This document shows positions 1-6,968 of a stretch of DNA of 64,000 bases, piece after piece; within the stretch, counting starts at the first letter, position 1; the number at the start of each line of letters is the position of its first letter. Source of the DNA: Pseudonocardia kunmingensis (lineage in GTDB: Bacteria; Actinomycetota; Actinomycetes; Mycobacteriales; Pseudonocardiaceae); contig NZ_VFPA01000005.1 of NCBI RefSeq assembly GCF_006716445.1, forward strand, positions 578,554-642,553, read 5' to 3'. The translations under genes and the position numbers were made by a program. Below the pieces are notes generated by a model. It saw only the letters and a list, made by a program, of their open reading frames with translations, had not been told where the DNA came from and did not search any database.

Positions 1-1
1 C

Positions 2-568
2 GACGTGCTCGACGAGGCCGGGTACGCACGGCTCACGATCGAGGAGGTGGCGCGCCGGGCCGGGGCCACCAAGCCCGCGATCTACCGGCGCTGGCCCACC
101 CGCCAGCACCTCGCCCTCGCCGCACTGGCGTCCCGGCTGGGCGAGTCGGCCGCGCCGGACACCGGCTGCACGCTCTGCGACCTCGACGAGGGGATCGGCG
201 TCTTCGTGGCCGCCTACCGGCGCATCCGGCCCGGCGTGCCGGCCGCGCTGTTCGCCGACTGCGTGGCCGTGCCCGAGCTGCGCGACGCGTTCTTCACCAC
301 GCTCTTCGACCCGCCGCGGGCCGCCGTCGCCCGGATGCTCGACACGGCGGTCGCCCGAGGCGACCTGCGCGCGGACGTCGACCGCGACCTGGTGCTGGAC
401 ATGCTCTCGTCACTCGTGCACCACCGCGCCCTGTTCGGGCACGCCCCCCTGAGCGCGAACGAGGTCACGCGGGCGGTCGAGGCCCTGCTGTCCGGGATCG
501 CCGTCGACTACGAGCGCCTGGTCGCCCACAGCAAGGCCGTGTCGGTCGCGCACCACGACCACGAGTGA
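2..568 (+). CDS. TetR-family transcriptional regulator (5' end cut off by the window)
   Basis: The reading frame is open from the first complete codon, so the true start lies upstream of the window. The visible N-terminus carries the second half of a TetR helix-turn-helix, with TIEEVARRAGATKPAIYRRW as its recognition region, followed by an all-helical ligand domain that ends in a His-rich tail (AHHDHE). TetR proteins are usually repressors that release DNA when a small ligand binds. The neighbours are an MftD-like enzyme and vanAB, so it may control aromatic or alcohol catabolism or the mycofactocin locus (MftR is also a TetR protein), but nothing in the sequence fixes the target. The family call is secure; the role is unknown. 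Confidence 0.85.
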   Translation, partial: DVLDEAGYARLTIEEVARRAGATKPAIYRRWPTRQHLALAALASRLGESAAPDTGCTLCDLDEGIGVFVAAYRRIRPGVPAALFADCVAVPELRDAFFTTLFDPPRAAVARMLDTAVARGDLRADVDRDLVLDMLSSLVHHRALFGHAPLSANEVTRAVEALLSGIAVDYERLVAHSKAVSVAHHDHE

Positions 569-584
569 CGCAGCTCGGGAGGGC

Positions 585-1760
585 TCACCCCAGCGCGCGC
601 GTGAAGCCTTCCGGGACGATCAGGTCCTCCGGCACCAGGTCGTGGATCGAGGCGCGACCCAGGCCCAGCAGGGACTCGTCGATCCCGCTGCGCAGGATCT
701 GCAGCACGTTCGCCACCCCGGCCTCGCCGTTCGCCGCCATGCCCCACAGGTAGGCCCGGCCGATCAGCACGGCCCGCGCGCCCAGCGCGAGCGCCTTCAC
801 CACGTCGCTGCCGCGGCGCACGCCGCCGTCGAGCAGGACCTCCACCTGGTCGCCGACGGCCGCGACGACGGCCGGGAGCGCCCGGATCGAGGCCGGCGTG
901 CCGTCGAGGTTGTTGCCGCCGTGGTTGGACACCGAGATCGCGGTGGCCCCGGCGTCGACGGCGCGGCGCGCGTCGTCCGGGTGCATGATCCCCTTCACCG
1001 CGAACGGCCCGCCCCACTGCTCGCGCAGCCAGGCGATGTCCTCCCAGGTGGGCAGCGGGGTCTGCATCCACTCGCCGTAGGCGCCGAAGAACGTGGGCGC
1101 CCGCTCACCGGCCGTCGCGAGGTTCGGCGTGGTCAGGTCGGGCAGCGCGCCGCTGCGGGCCCAGTCGAGCAGGTAACGCGGGCGCAGCAGGCCCTCGGGC
1201 GCGAAGCGCAGCAGCGCCTTGAGGTCGAGCCGCTCCGGGATCGGCGGGCTGCCCCAGTCCCGCCTGGTGGCGAAGGTCCAGTCGAGCGTGACGATCAGCG
1301 CCTTCGCCCCCGCCGCCCGGGCACGCTCGGTGCGCGCCAGGATCCGGTCCCGGCTGCCGACCCAGTAGGTCTGGAAGAACGTCGCCGGGTTGGCCGCGAC
1401 GACCTCCTCCACCGGCTTGCTCGCGAACGAGCTCAACCCCATCGCGGTGCCCGCCGCGGCCGCCGCGCGCGCGACCGCCACCTCCCCCTCCGGGTGCACG
1501 GCCTGCACGCCGGTCGGCGAGATGACCACCGGGAAGGAGATGTCCTGGCCGAGCACGGTGGTGGCCTGCGCGCGCTCGCGCGGGAGGTCGGCGACGTGCG
1601 GGCGGAACCCGATCTCGTCGAACGCGTCGACGTTGTCGGCGAGGGTGAGCCCGCGCTCCGACCCCGCCACCAGCGCCAGGTACACCGACCTCGGCAGCCG
1701 CTTGCGCGCCCGGCGCTGCGCCTCGGCGACCGACTCGAACCACTCCCTCGTGCTGGCCAT
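585..1760 (-). CDS. mftD: MftD-like FMN-dependent alpha-hydroxy-acid oxidase family protein (pre-mycofactocin synthase type)
   Basis: This 391-residue flavoenzyme belongs to the lactate/glycolate oxidase superfamily. SNHGGNNLDG around His280 supplies the catalytic base and DGGVRRGSDV (311-320) binds the FMN phosphate; Lys256 lies in the FMN site. The start MASTREWFESVAEAQRR, the stretch SPTGVQAVHP and the ending LVPEDLIVPEGFTRALG closely resemble what I remember of mycobacterial MftD, which oxidatively deaminates the mycofactocin precursor. ATG 1760 is chosen because it gives this family's usual length and N-terminus; the frame runs open further upstream without a good start. No mftA, mftB or mftC is visible, so this is either the edge of a cluster outside the window or an orphan copy acting on another 2-hydroxy or amino acid. 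Confidence 0.75.
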   Translation of the reverse strand: MASTREWFESVAEAQRRARKRLPRSVYLALVAGSERGLTLADNVDAFDEIGFRPHVADLPRERAQATTVLGQDISFPVVISPTGVQAVHPEGEVAVARAAAAAGTAMGLSSFASKPVEEVVAANPATFFQTYWVGSRDRILARTERARAAGAKALIVTLDWTFATRRDWGSPPIPERLDLKALLRFAPEGLLRPRYLLDWARSGALPDLTTPNLATAGERAPTFFGAYGEWMQTPLPTWEDIAWLREQWGGPFAVKGIMHPDDARRAVDAGATAISVSNHGGNNLDGTPASIRALPAVVAAVGDQVEVLLDGGVRRGSDVVKALALGARAVLIGRAYLWGMAANGEAGVANVLQILRSGIDESLLGLGRASIHDLVPEDLIVPEGFTRALG

Positions 1761-1850
1761 GGGCGACACACTAACCAGGAGGATGCGCCGGTCACGTCGG
1801 TCGCGCCGCGGACCGGCCGATCGGGAAGGGCCCGCTCCCACGCCGGCGCG

Positions 1851-1922
1851 CAGGTTTCCTTCCACTCCCCGGGAACGCTGTTCGGTGACGGCGACCCCGC
1901 GCGAAAGATGCCAGGAAACCTG
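1851..1922. repeat. 10-bp inverted repeat in the mftD-vanA intergenic region
   Basis: CAGGTTTCCT at 1851-1860 is matched exactly by AGGAAACCTG at 1913-1922, 52 bases apart, just upstream of the vanA ribosome binding site. It could be a pair of regulator half-sites for the divergent mftD-like and vanA genes. I infer this from position only. Confidence 0.4.
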
Positions 1923-1943
1923 ACGCACGGAAGGAGCCACCTG

Positions 1944-3005
1944 GTGACCACCATTCCGCGGGACCAGTGGTACGTGGCCGCCTACGGCCGCGAGATCTCC
2001 CACGAGCTGTTCTCACGCACGATCTGCGGCGAGTCCGTCCTGTTCTGGCGCACCGCCGCCGGCGCGGTGACGGCGATGTCGGACCGTTGCGTGCACCGCC
2101 GGTTCCCCCTCTCCCAGGCCCCCACCCGCCTCGTCGACGACCAGGTGGTCTGCGGCTACCACGGCTTCACCTACGCCGCCGACGGGCGCTGCGTCGCCGT
2201 CCCGGGCCAGACGCGCGTGCCGCGCACCGCCCGGCTGCGCTCCTACCCCGTCGTCGAGCAGGACTCCTTCGTCTGGATCTTCATCGGCGACCCGGACCGC
2301 GCCGACGCCACGCCCGTCCCGCGGGCGCCGTGGTTGGACTCCCCCGACTACACGACGGTCAGCGGCATGGAGCCGCTGGCCGCGCGCTACGAGCTGCTCG
2401 TGGACAACCTGCTCGACCTGTCCCACGAGACCTACCTGCACGGCGGCTACATCGGCACCCCCGAGGTCGCCTCCACCCCGATCCGCACCGAGGTGGACGA
2501 GGCGGCCGGGGTCGTCTCGGTCAGCAGGCACATGGACGACGCGGAGTGCCCGCCGTTCTACGCGCGCTCCACCGGCCTCACCGGGCGGATCGCGCGCTGG
2601 CAGGACATCGAGTACACGCCCCCGTGCCTCTACACGCTCCACTCCCGGATCGCCCCGGTCGGCAGCGTGCCGAACCCCGACGGCAGCGACCCCGACGCCT
2701 TCCACGTCGAGGTCGTCTACGCGATCACCCCGGAGACCGAGAGCTCGACCCACGACTTCTGGGCCGTCGCCCGCGACTTCGCCCGCGACGACCAGGGCGT
2801 CTCGGACTTCCTCGCCGAGCAGAACCGCACCGTCGTCCTGCAGGACGTCGAGGCGCTCGACGTCCTGGAGCAGGTGATCGCCACCGAGCCCGCCGGCTAC
2901 CAGGAGCTGTCGATCAACATCGACACCGGCGGTCTCGCCGCGCGCCGGATGCTCGCGGCGCTCGTCGCGCGCGGGTCGGCGGCGCCGGCCGGGGCGGGAA
3001 CGTGA
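1944..3005 (+). CDS. vanA: VanA-type Rieske oxygenase, O-demethylase large subunit
   Basis: A 353-residue Rieske non-haem iron oxygenase. The [2Fe-2S] ligands are Cys49-X-His51 and Cys70-X2-His73, and the mononuclear iron site is in the helix with DNLLDLSHETYLH (His161, His166). Length and layout fit vanillate/aromatic O-demethylase oxygenases, which remove a methoxyl methyl group as formaldehyde using O2 and electrons from VanB. GTG 1944 is chosen for its AAGGAG ribosome site eight bases upstream; the longer open frame upstream is antisense to mftD. The stop overlaps the GTG of the next small gene (GTGA), and vanB follows in the same operon. The exact methoxy-aromatic substrate cannot be read from sequence. 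Confidence 0.85.
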   Translation: MTTIPRDQWYVAAYGREISHELFSRTICGESVLFWRTAAGAVTAMSDRCVHRRFPLSQAPTRLVDDQVVCGYHGFTYAADGRCVAVPGQTRVPRTARLRSYPVVEQDSFVWIFIGDPDRADATPVPRAPWLDSPDYTTVSGMEPLAARYELLVDNLLDLSHETYLHGGYIGTPEVASTPIRTEVDEAAGVVSVSRHMDDAECPPFYARSTGLTGRIARWQDIEYTPPCLYTLHSRIAPVGSVPNPDGSDPDAFHVEVVYAITPETESSTHDFWAVARDFARDDQGVSDFLAEQNRTVVLQDVEALDVLEQVIATEPAGYQELSINIDTGGLAARRMLAALVARGSAAPAGAGT

Positions 3006-3193
3006 CCGGCGTGCTGCGGGTGGACTGGGTGCCCGGCAGCGACCGGCTGCGCGGCACCTGCCACTGCGGCGCCACGCTCGTGACCGACGGTCCGACCGAG
3101 GTGTGGGAGTGGCTGCTCGCCCACCCGGTCGGCCACGGTGCGCCCGCGCCGGACCCGCGGCCCGAGCCGGCCCTCGTCGGGGTGTCGCGGTGA
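3002..3193 (+). CDS. 63-residue Cys/His-containing protein between vanA and vanB
   Basis: This small frame overlaps the vanA stop by GTGA at its start and the vanB start by GTGA at its end, so all three genes look translationally coupled. The protein (MTGVLRVDWVPGSDRLRGTC...) contains Cys20-His-Cys22 and two later histidines (about 41 and 45), a pattern that could bind zinc or iron. I do not recognise the family. Its position between the oxygenase and its reductase suggests an accessory role, such as a small metal-binding or docking protein of the demethylase, but that is inference. It could also be a spacer frame with no function, although the two exact GTGA overlaps argue against this. Confidence 0.6.
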   Translation: MTGVLRVDWVPGSDRLRGTCHCGATLVTDGPTEVWEWLLAHPVGHGAPAPDPRPEPALVGVSR

Positions 3194-4140
3194 CCGGGGA
3201 GCCGCGCGAGCTCGTCGTCGCCGAACGGGCCGACGCCGCGGAGGGCGTGGTCACGCTCGTGCTGCGCGACCCGTCCGGCGCGCCGCTGCCCGCCTGGGAG
3301 CCCGGCGCGCACGTCGACCTCGTGCTCACCCCGGACCTGACCCGGCAGTACTCGCTCTGCGGGGACCCCGCCGAGCGCGACCGGTGGCGCATCGCCGTGC
3401 TGCGCGAGCCGGACGGGCGCGGCGGCTCGGCGTTCGTGCACGAGAAGCTGCTGCCCGGCGCGACCGTGCCCGTCCGCGGCCCGCGCAACCACTTCGCCCT
3501 GGTCCCGGCGCCGCGCTACCTGTTCCTCGCCGGCGGGGTCGGGATCACCCCGATCGCGGCGATGCTCGCCGCCGCCACGGCGGCGGGCGCGGACTGGCGG
3601 CTGGTGTACGGCGGGCGCAGCGCCGCGACGATGGCCTTCGCCGCCGAGCTGCGCGCCGCGCACGGCGAGCGCGTCCACCTGCGTCCGCAGGACGAGCACG
3701 GCCTGCTCGACCTCGACGCGCTGCTCGGCGCGCCGTCCCCGGACACGCTCGTCTACTGCTGCGGGCCGGCGCCGCTGCTGGACGCCGTCGAGCAGCGCTG
3801 CGCCGGGTGGCCGCCGGGCACCCTGCACGTCGAGCGGTTCGCGCCGGCGGAGGTGGGCGCGCCGGTACTGGCCGGGGCGTTCGAGGTCGAGCTGGCGCAG
3901 TCGGGCGTCACGGTGACCGTGCCGCCGGACCGCTCGGTCCTCGACGCCCTGGAGGAGGCCGGCACCGCGCCGCTGTCCTCCTGCCGCGAGGGCACCTGCG
4001 GCACCTGCGAGACGGCCGTGCTCGCGGGCGCGGTCGACCACCGCGACTCCCTGCTCACCGACGACGAGCGCGCGGCGCACGACACGATGTTCCCCTGCGT
4101 GTCCCGCGCCGCCTGCCCGAAGCTGGTGCTCGACCTCTGA
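3190..4140 (+). CDS. vanB: VanB-type reductase of the O-demethylase
   Basis: A 316-residue phthalate-dioxygenase-reductase-type protein that passes electrons from NAD(P)H through a flavin and a [2Fe-2S] centre to the Rieske oxygenase. RQYSLCG (52-58) is the flavin-binding motif and GGVGITP (115-121) the nucleotide-binding loop. The C-terminal ferredoxin domain has Cys265, Cys270, Cys273 and Cys303. The domain order (reductase first, ferredoxin last) is that of VanB. GTG 3190 overlaps the stop of the 63-residue gene. With vanA it makes the two-component aromatic O-demethylase. The gene ends at the junction with a hairpin array and a convergent esterase gene. Confidence 0.88.
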   Translation: MTGEPRELVVAERADAAEGVVTLVLRDPSGAPLPAWEPGAHVDLVLTPDLTRQYSLCGDPAERDRWRIAVLREPDGRGGSAFVHEKLLPGATVPVRGPRNHFALVPAPRYLFLAGGVGITPIAAMLAAATAAGADWRLVYGGRSAATMAFAAELRAAHGERVHLRPQDEHGLLDLDALLGAPSPDTLVYCCGPAPLLDAVEQRCAGWPPGTLHVERFAPAEVGAPVLAGAFEVELAQSGVTVTVPPDRSVLDALEEAGTAPLSSCREGTCGTCETAVLAGAVDHRDSLLTDDERAAHDTMFPCVSRAACPKLVLDL

Positions 4141-4170
4141 CGGGAGCCCCGATCTGCCCGGGGGTTCGAA

Positions 4171-4399
4171 GGCGATCGCTCCGACCAGCGCACCACCGCT
4201 GCCCGGACAACCCTGACGCGCTCCTCGGACCGATCATGTCCGGGAGACCGGTCCGAGAAGTGCGTGGCGGTGGTCCGGACCGCTCTGACGCGCGGCTCGG
4301 GTCGATCACGTCAGGGAGATCGGTCCGAGCCGCGCCCCACGGTGGTCGCGACAGCCGTGAGGTGCTGCTCAGATCGATCACCTGCAGAACGGCCGGAGG
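4171..4399. repeat. Array of imperfect hairpin repeats with 72-bp period (copy 1)
   Basis: GATC cores at 4174, 4232, 4304 and 4376 are spaced 58, 72 and 72 bases. TGACGCG/TGAGGTG unit starts at 4214, 4286 and 4358 keep the 72-base step. The first full unit has perfect arms CTCGGACC/GGTCCGAG; the second has GGCTCGG/CCGAGCC. The array fills the gap between the convergent vanB and esterase genes. A second array with the same 58/72 spacing lies at 15563-15776. A bidirectional terminator or a mobile-type intergenic repeat are both possible. Confidence 0.7.
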
Positions 4400-5179
4400 T
4401 CAGGAGCGGGCGGCCCGCAGCGGTAGCCAGGCGAGGACGTCCTGGATCCGGGCGTCCCAGTAGCCCCACTCGTGCTCCCCCGGCGAGAACTCGGCGCGCA
4501 GCGGCACCCCGGCGGCCCGGCACGCGTCGCGGAACGCCTCGTTCTCGCCGAGCAGCCCGTCCTCGGTGCCGCAGCACAGGTAGAGGGCCGGCAGGGCGTC
4601 GACCTCGGAGTGCTCGAGCAGGGCGTGCAGGTCGTGTGGGCTCCCGACGACCTCCTCGTCACCGAACACGCGCTCGAACAGGCGCGGGTCCTCCGGGCGC
4701 GGGCGGCGGCGCGCGGCCACGTCGAGCGCCCCGGACAGGCTCGCGGCGGCGGCGAACCGCTCCGGTGCCCGCAACGCCCAGCGCAGCGCGCCGTACCCGC
4801 CCATCGACAGGCCCGCGACGAACGTGTCCTCGCGCCGGTCGGACACCCGGAAGAACGTGCCGACGACCTCGGGCAGCTCCTCTGACAGGAACGTCCAGTA
4901 CCGGCCACCCGCCGCCTGGTCGGCGTAGAAGCTGCGGTGCACCTGCGGCATCACCACGGCGAGCCCGAGCGGTGCGGCGTAGCGCTCGATCGAGGTGCGT
5001 CGCAGCCACGTCGTGTCGTCGTCGCTGAGCCCGTGCAGCAGGTAGAGCACGGGCGGCGGGCCGTCCCCGCCGCCGCCCGCCATGCCGATCTGGGTGCTGG
5101 TGCGCTGGGGCAGCAGCACGGTCATCGAGGTGCTCAGGCCGAGGACGTCGGAGAAGAAGTCGCATCGCAGGTGTGCCAC
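4400..5179 (-). CDS. Esterase family protein (esterase D / antigen-85-like alpha/beta hydrolase)
   Basis: A 259-residue alpha/beta hydrolase of the putative-esterase family. The nucleophile elbow GLSMGGYG places Ser125 as the catalytic serine, LYLLHGLSDDD (about 45-55) gives the oxyanion region, and the His in GEHEWGYW near the C-terminus completes the triad. GTG 5179 starts the family's typical N-terminus (DFFSDVLGLSTSMTVLLPQ); the longer open frame upstream is non-coding. Members hydrolyse short acyl esters, S-formylglutathione or related thioesters. A formaldehyde-related role beside a demethylase is tempting but unproven. No signal peptide is seen, so it is probably cytoplasmic. Confidence 0.85.
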   Translation of the reverse strand: MAHLRCDFFSDVLGLSTSMTVLLPQRTSTQIGMAGGGGDGPPPVLYLLHGLSDDDTTWLRRTSIERYAAPLGLAVVMPQVHRSFYADQAAGGRYWTFLSEELPEVVGTFFRVSDRREDTFVAGLSMGGYGALRWALRAPERFAAAASLSGALDVAARRRPRPEDPRLFERVFGDEEVVGSPHDLHALLEHSEVDALPALYLCCGTEDGLLGENEAFRDACRAAGVPLRAEFSPGEHEWGYWDARIQDVLAWLPLRAARS

Positions 5180-5231
5180 GCCCGCATCCTGCCCGGCGGG
5201 CACAGCTGGGTACCGGAACCGCCTCAGAACT

Positions 5232-5290
5232 TGACAGCCCGTACCCCTGCTGCTGCGATCTAGCGAACCGCTCACCCACCCGGGTGAGCG
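5232..5290 (+). promoter_or_regulatory. Candidate promoter and 5'-leader hairpin of the Nramp-like gene
   Basis: TTGACA (5232-5237) is followed after 17 bases by TGCGAT (5255-5260). A 9-bp inverted repeat, CGCTCACCC (5269-5277) and GGGTGAGCG (5282-5290), sits just downstream in the presumed leader or as an operator. Confidence 0.4.
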
Positions 5291-5349
5291 CGGGCGGTCT
5301 GTACACGGTGGTGCGGACAACGGCCACCCTGACGCGCAAGGAGGCGCCG

Positions 5350-6795
5350 ATGGTCCCCGAGCCCGCGCAGAGCCAGACCACGCTCCCGAGCAAGTACCTG
5401 CCACCGGTCGACTTCCGGGACCTCCCCGAACCGTTGCCGCTGCGCAAGATCTCCGGGGCGAGCGTCATCATCCTGGCCACCGCCATCGGGTCCGGGGAGA
5501 CGATCCTCTGGCCCTACATCACCTCCCAGATCGGCTTCGTGTTCATCTGGGCCGCGATCGTCGGGTTCGGCATCCAGTTCTTCCTCAACATGGAGATCGA
5601 GCGCTACACGCTCGCGACCGGGGAGTCGGCGATCACCGGCTTCACCCGGCTGTGGAAGCCGTGGTGGTGGCTGTTCATCATCTTCGCGCTCTGCCAGAAC
5701 TTCTGGCCCGGCTGGGCGACCGGCGCGGCCACGACCGCGACGTTCGTGCTCGATCTGGGCGAGGACGCACCGGTCGTCCCGATCACGATCGCGGCGCTGA
5801 TCGCCATCGGCATCACGCTCACCCTCTCGCCGGTCGTCTACCAGGCCGTCGAGAAGATCCAGTTCGTGCTGGTGGCGATCATCATGCTCATCATCATCGT
5901 CGCGATCCCCGTGGCCACGACGGGCGAGGCCTGGGGCGCGCTCGTCACGGAGGGCATCGGCCAGGCCACCTTCCCGCTCGGACACCCGGACCTCAGCATC
6001 CCGCTGCTCCTCGGCGCGCTCGCCTTCGCCGGCGCGGGTGGCGCGAACAACCTGGTGCAGAGCAACTACATCCGGGACAAGGGCATGGGCATGGGCGCCC
6101 ACATGCCCAAGATCGTCTCGCCGATCACGGGGCACGAGGAGGCGCGGCCCTCGCTCGGGTACATGTTCCCGATCAACGACGAGAACATGCGGCGCTGGCG
6201 CGGCTGGTGGCGCGTGGCGAACTGGGAGCAGTTCATCACGTTCTTCCTCGTCGGGGTCGTCTCGCTGATCATCCTGTCGGTGCTGGCGTACTCGACGCTG
6301 CCGGTCGGTCAGGTGGAGCAGCAGGACCTCGAGTTCCTGTTCCTGGAGGGGCAGACCCTCCAGCAGACCGTGGCCCCGTGGTTCGGCACCGCGTTCTGGA
6401 TCGCCGCCACCGTCGCGCTCTTCTCGACCAACCTCGGGATCCTCGACTACACCAGCCGCCTGATCGCCGACCAGTTCAAGGTCAACGCGCTGAAGGACAG
6501 CACGACCTGGACCGAGAGCCGGATCTACGTCGTCTCCGTGTGGCTCATGATCATCGTGGGCTCGGTGATCCTCCTCGCGGGCGTCGACCAGCCGTTCCTG
6601 CTCGTGGTGATCGCGTCCTCCATCGCGGGCGTCCAGATGTTCTTCTACTCCGGGCTGCTGGCGTGGCTGAACAGGAAGGCACTGCCGAAGGAGCTGCAGG
6701 TCAGCGGGATCCGGCTGGCGGTGCTGGCCCTCTCGTTCGTCTTCTTCGGCTTCCTGTCGGTGATGCTGGTCATCGACAACCTCAGCGGCGGATGA
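5350..6795 (+). CDS. Nramp-superfamily membrane transporter lacking the classical metal ligands
   Basis: A 481-residue protein with about eleven hydrophobic segments and the Nramp fold signature. ATG 5350 is chosen for AAGGAGG six bases upstream. Canonical Nramp metal transporters have DPGN in helix 1 and MPHN in helix 6. Here the aligned stretches read GSGE (in ATAIGSGETILWPY) and GANN (in AGAGGANNLVQSNYI), so neither the Asp/Asn pair nor the Met ligand is present. The protein is therefore likely to carry something other than Mn2+/Fe2+, or to use a different site. Between helices it has an extended soluble loop (about residues 255-300). A 30-residue membrane protein follows five bases downstream. 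Confidence 0.8.
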   Translation: MVPEPAQSQTTLPSKYLPPVDFRDLPEPLPLRKISGASVIILATAIGSGETILWPYITSQIGFVFIWAAIVGFGIQFFLNMEIERYTLATGESAITGFTRLWKPWWWLFIIFALCQNFWPGWATGAATTATFVLDLGEDAPVVPITIAALIAIGITLTLSPVVYQAVEKIQFVLVAIIMLIIIVAIPVATTGEAWGALVTEGIGQATFPLGHPDLSIPLLLGALAFAGAGGANNLVQSNYIRDKGMGMGAHMPKIVSPITGHEEARPSLGYMFPINDENMRRWRGWWRVANWEQFITFFLVGVVSLIILSVLAYSTLPVGQVEQQDLEFLFLEGQTLQQTVAPWFGTAFWIAATVALFSTNLGILDYTSRLIADQFKVNALKDSTTWTESRIYVVSVWLMIIVGSVILLAGVDQPFLLVVIASSIAGVQMFFYSGLLAWLNRKALPKELQVSGIRLAVLALSFVFFGFLSVMLVIDNLSGG

Positions 6796-6799
6796 TCTG

Positions 6800-6892
6800 T
6801 TGCTCAAGCGGTTGTGGCTGCGGGTGCTCGTCGCGCTGGCGATCTGGATGGTGCTGCTCGCCCTGATGTGGGCGACCGGCATCCTCTCCTGA
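6800..6892 (+). CDS. 30-residue single-span membrane protein downstream of the Nramp-like gene
   Basis: TTG 6800, four bases after the Nramp-like stop, opens a frame encoding a basic N-terminus (MLKRLWLR) and one hydrophobic helix (VLVALAIWMVLLALMWATG), with a TGA at 6890. The composition is exactly that of a small membrane subunit, and a strong hairpin terminator follows immediately. It may be a small partner of the transporter. The start codon is weak and there is no homologue I can name, so confidence is moderate. Confidence 0.5.
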   Translation: MLKRLWLRVLVALAIWMVLLALMWATGILS

Positions 6893-6908
6893 CCGCAGCC
6901 GCCTCCGG

Positions 6909-6958
6909 CGGCCGTGAGTGGATACGCGTGCTCCCGCACCCGTATCCACTCACGGCCG
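6909..6958. terminator. Strong bidirectional hairpin terminator
   Basis: Perfect 18-bp arms (6909-6926 and 6941-6958, starting CGGCCGTGAGTGG) surround a 14-base loop, between the convergent Nramp-like operon and the methyltransferase gene. Confidence 0.7.
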
Positions 6959-6968
6959 TTCGTCCCTT

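Noticed and set aside
4171..4399. CRISPR array
   Set aside because: The units are imperfect, 72 bases apart without conserved short repeats and variable spacers, and no cas genes are present.
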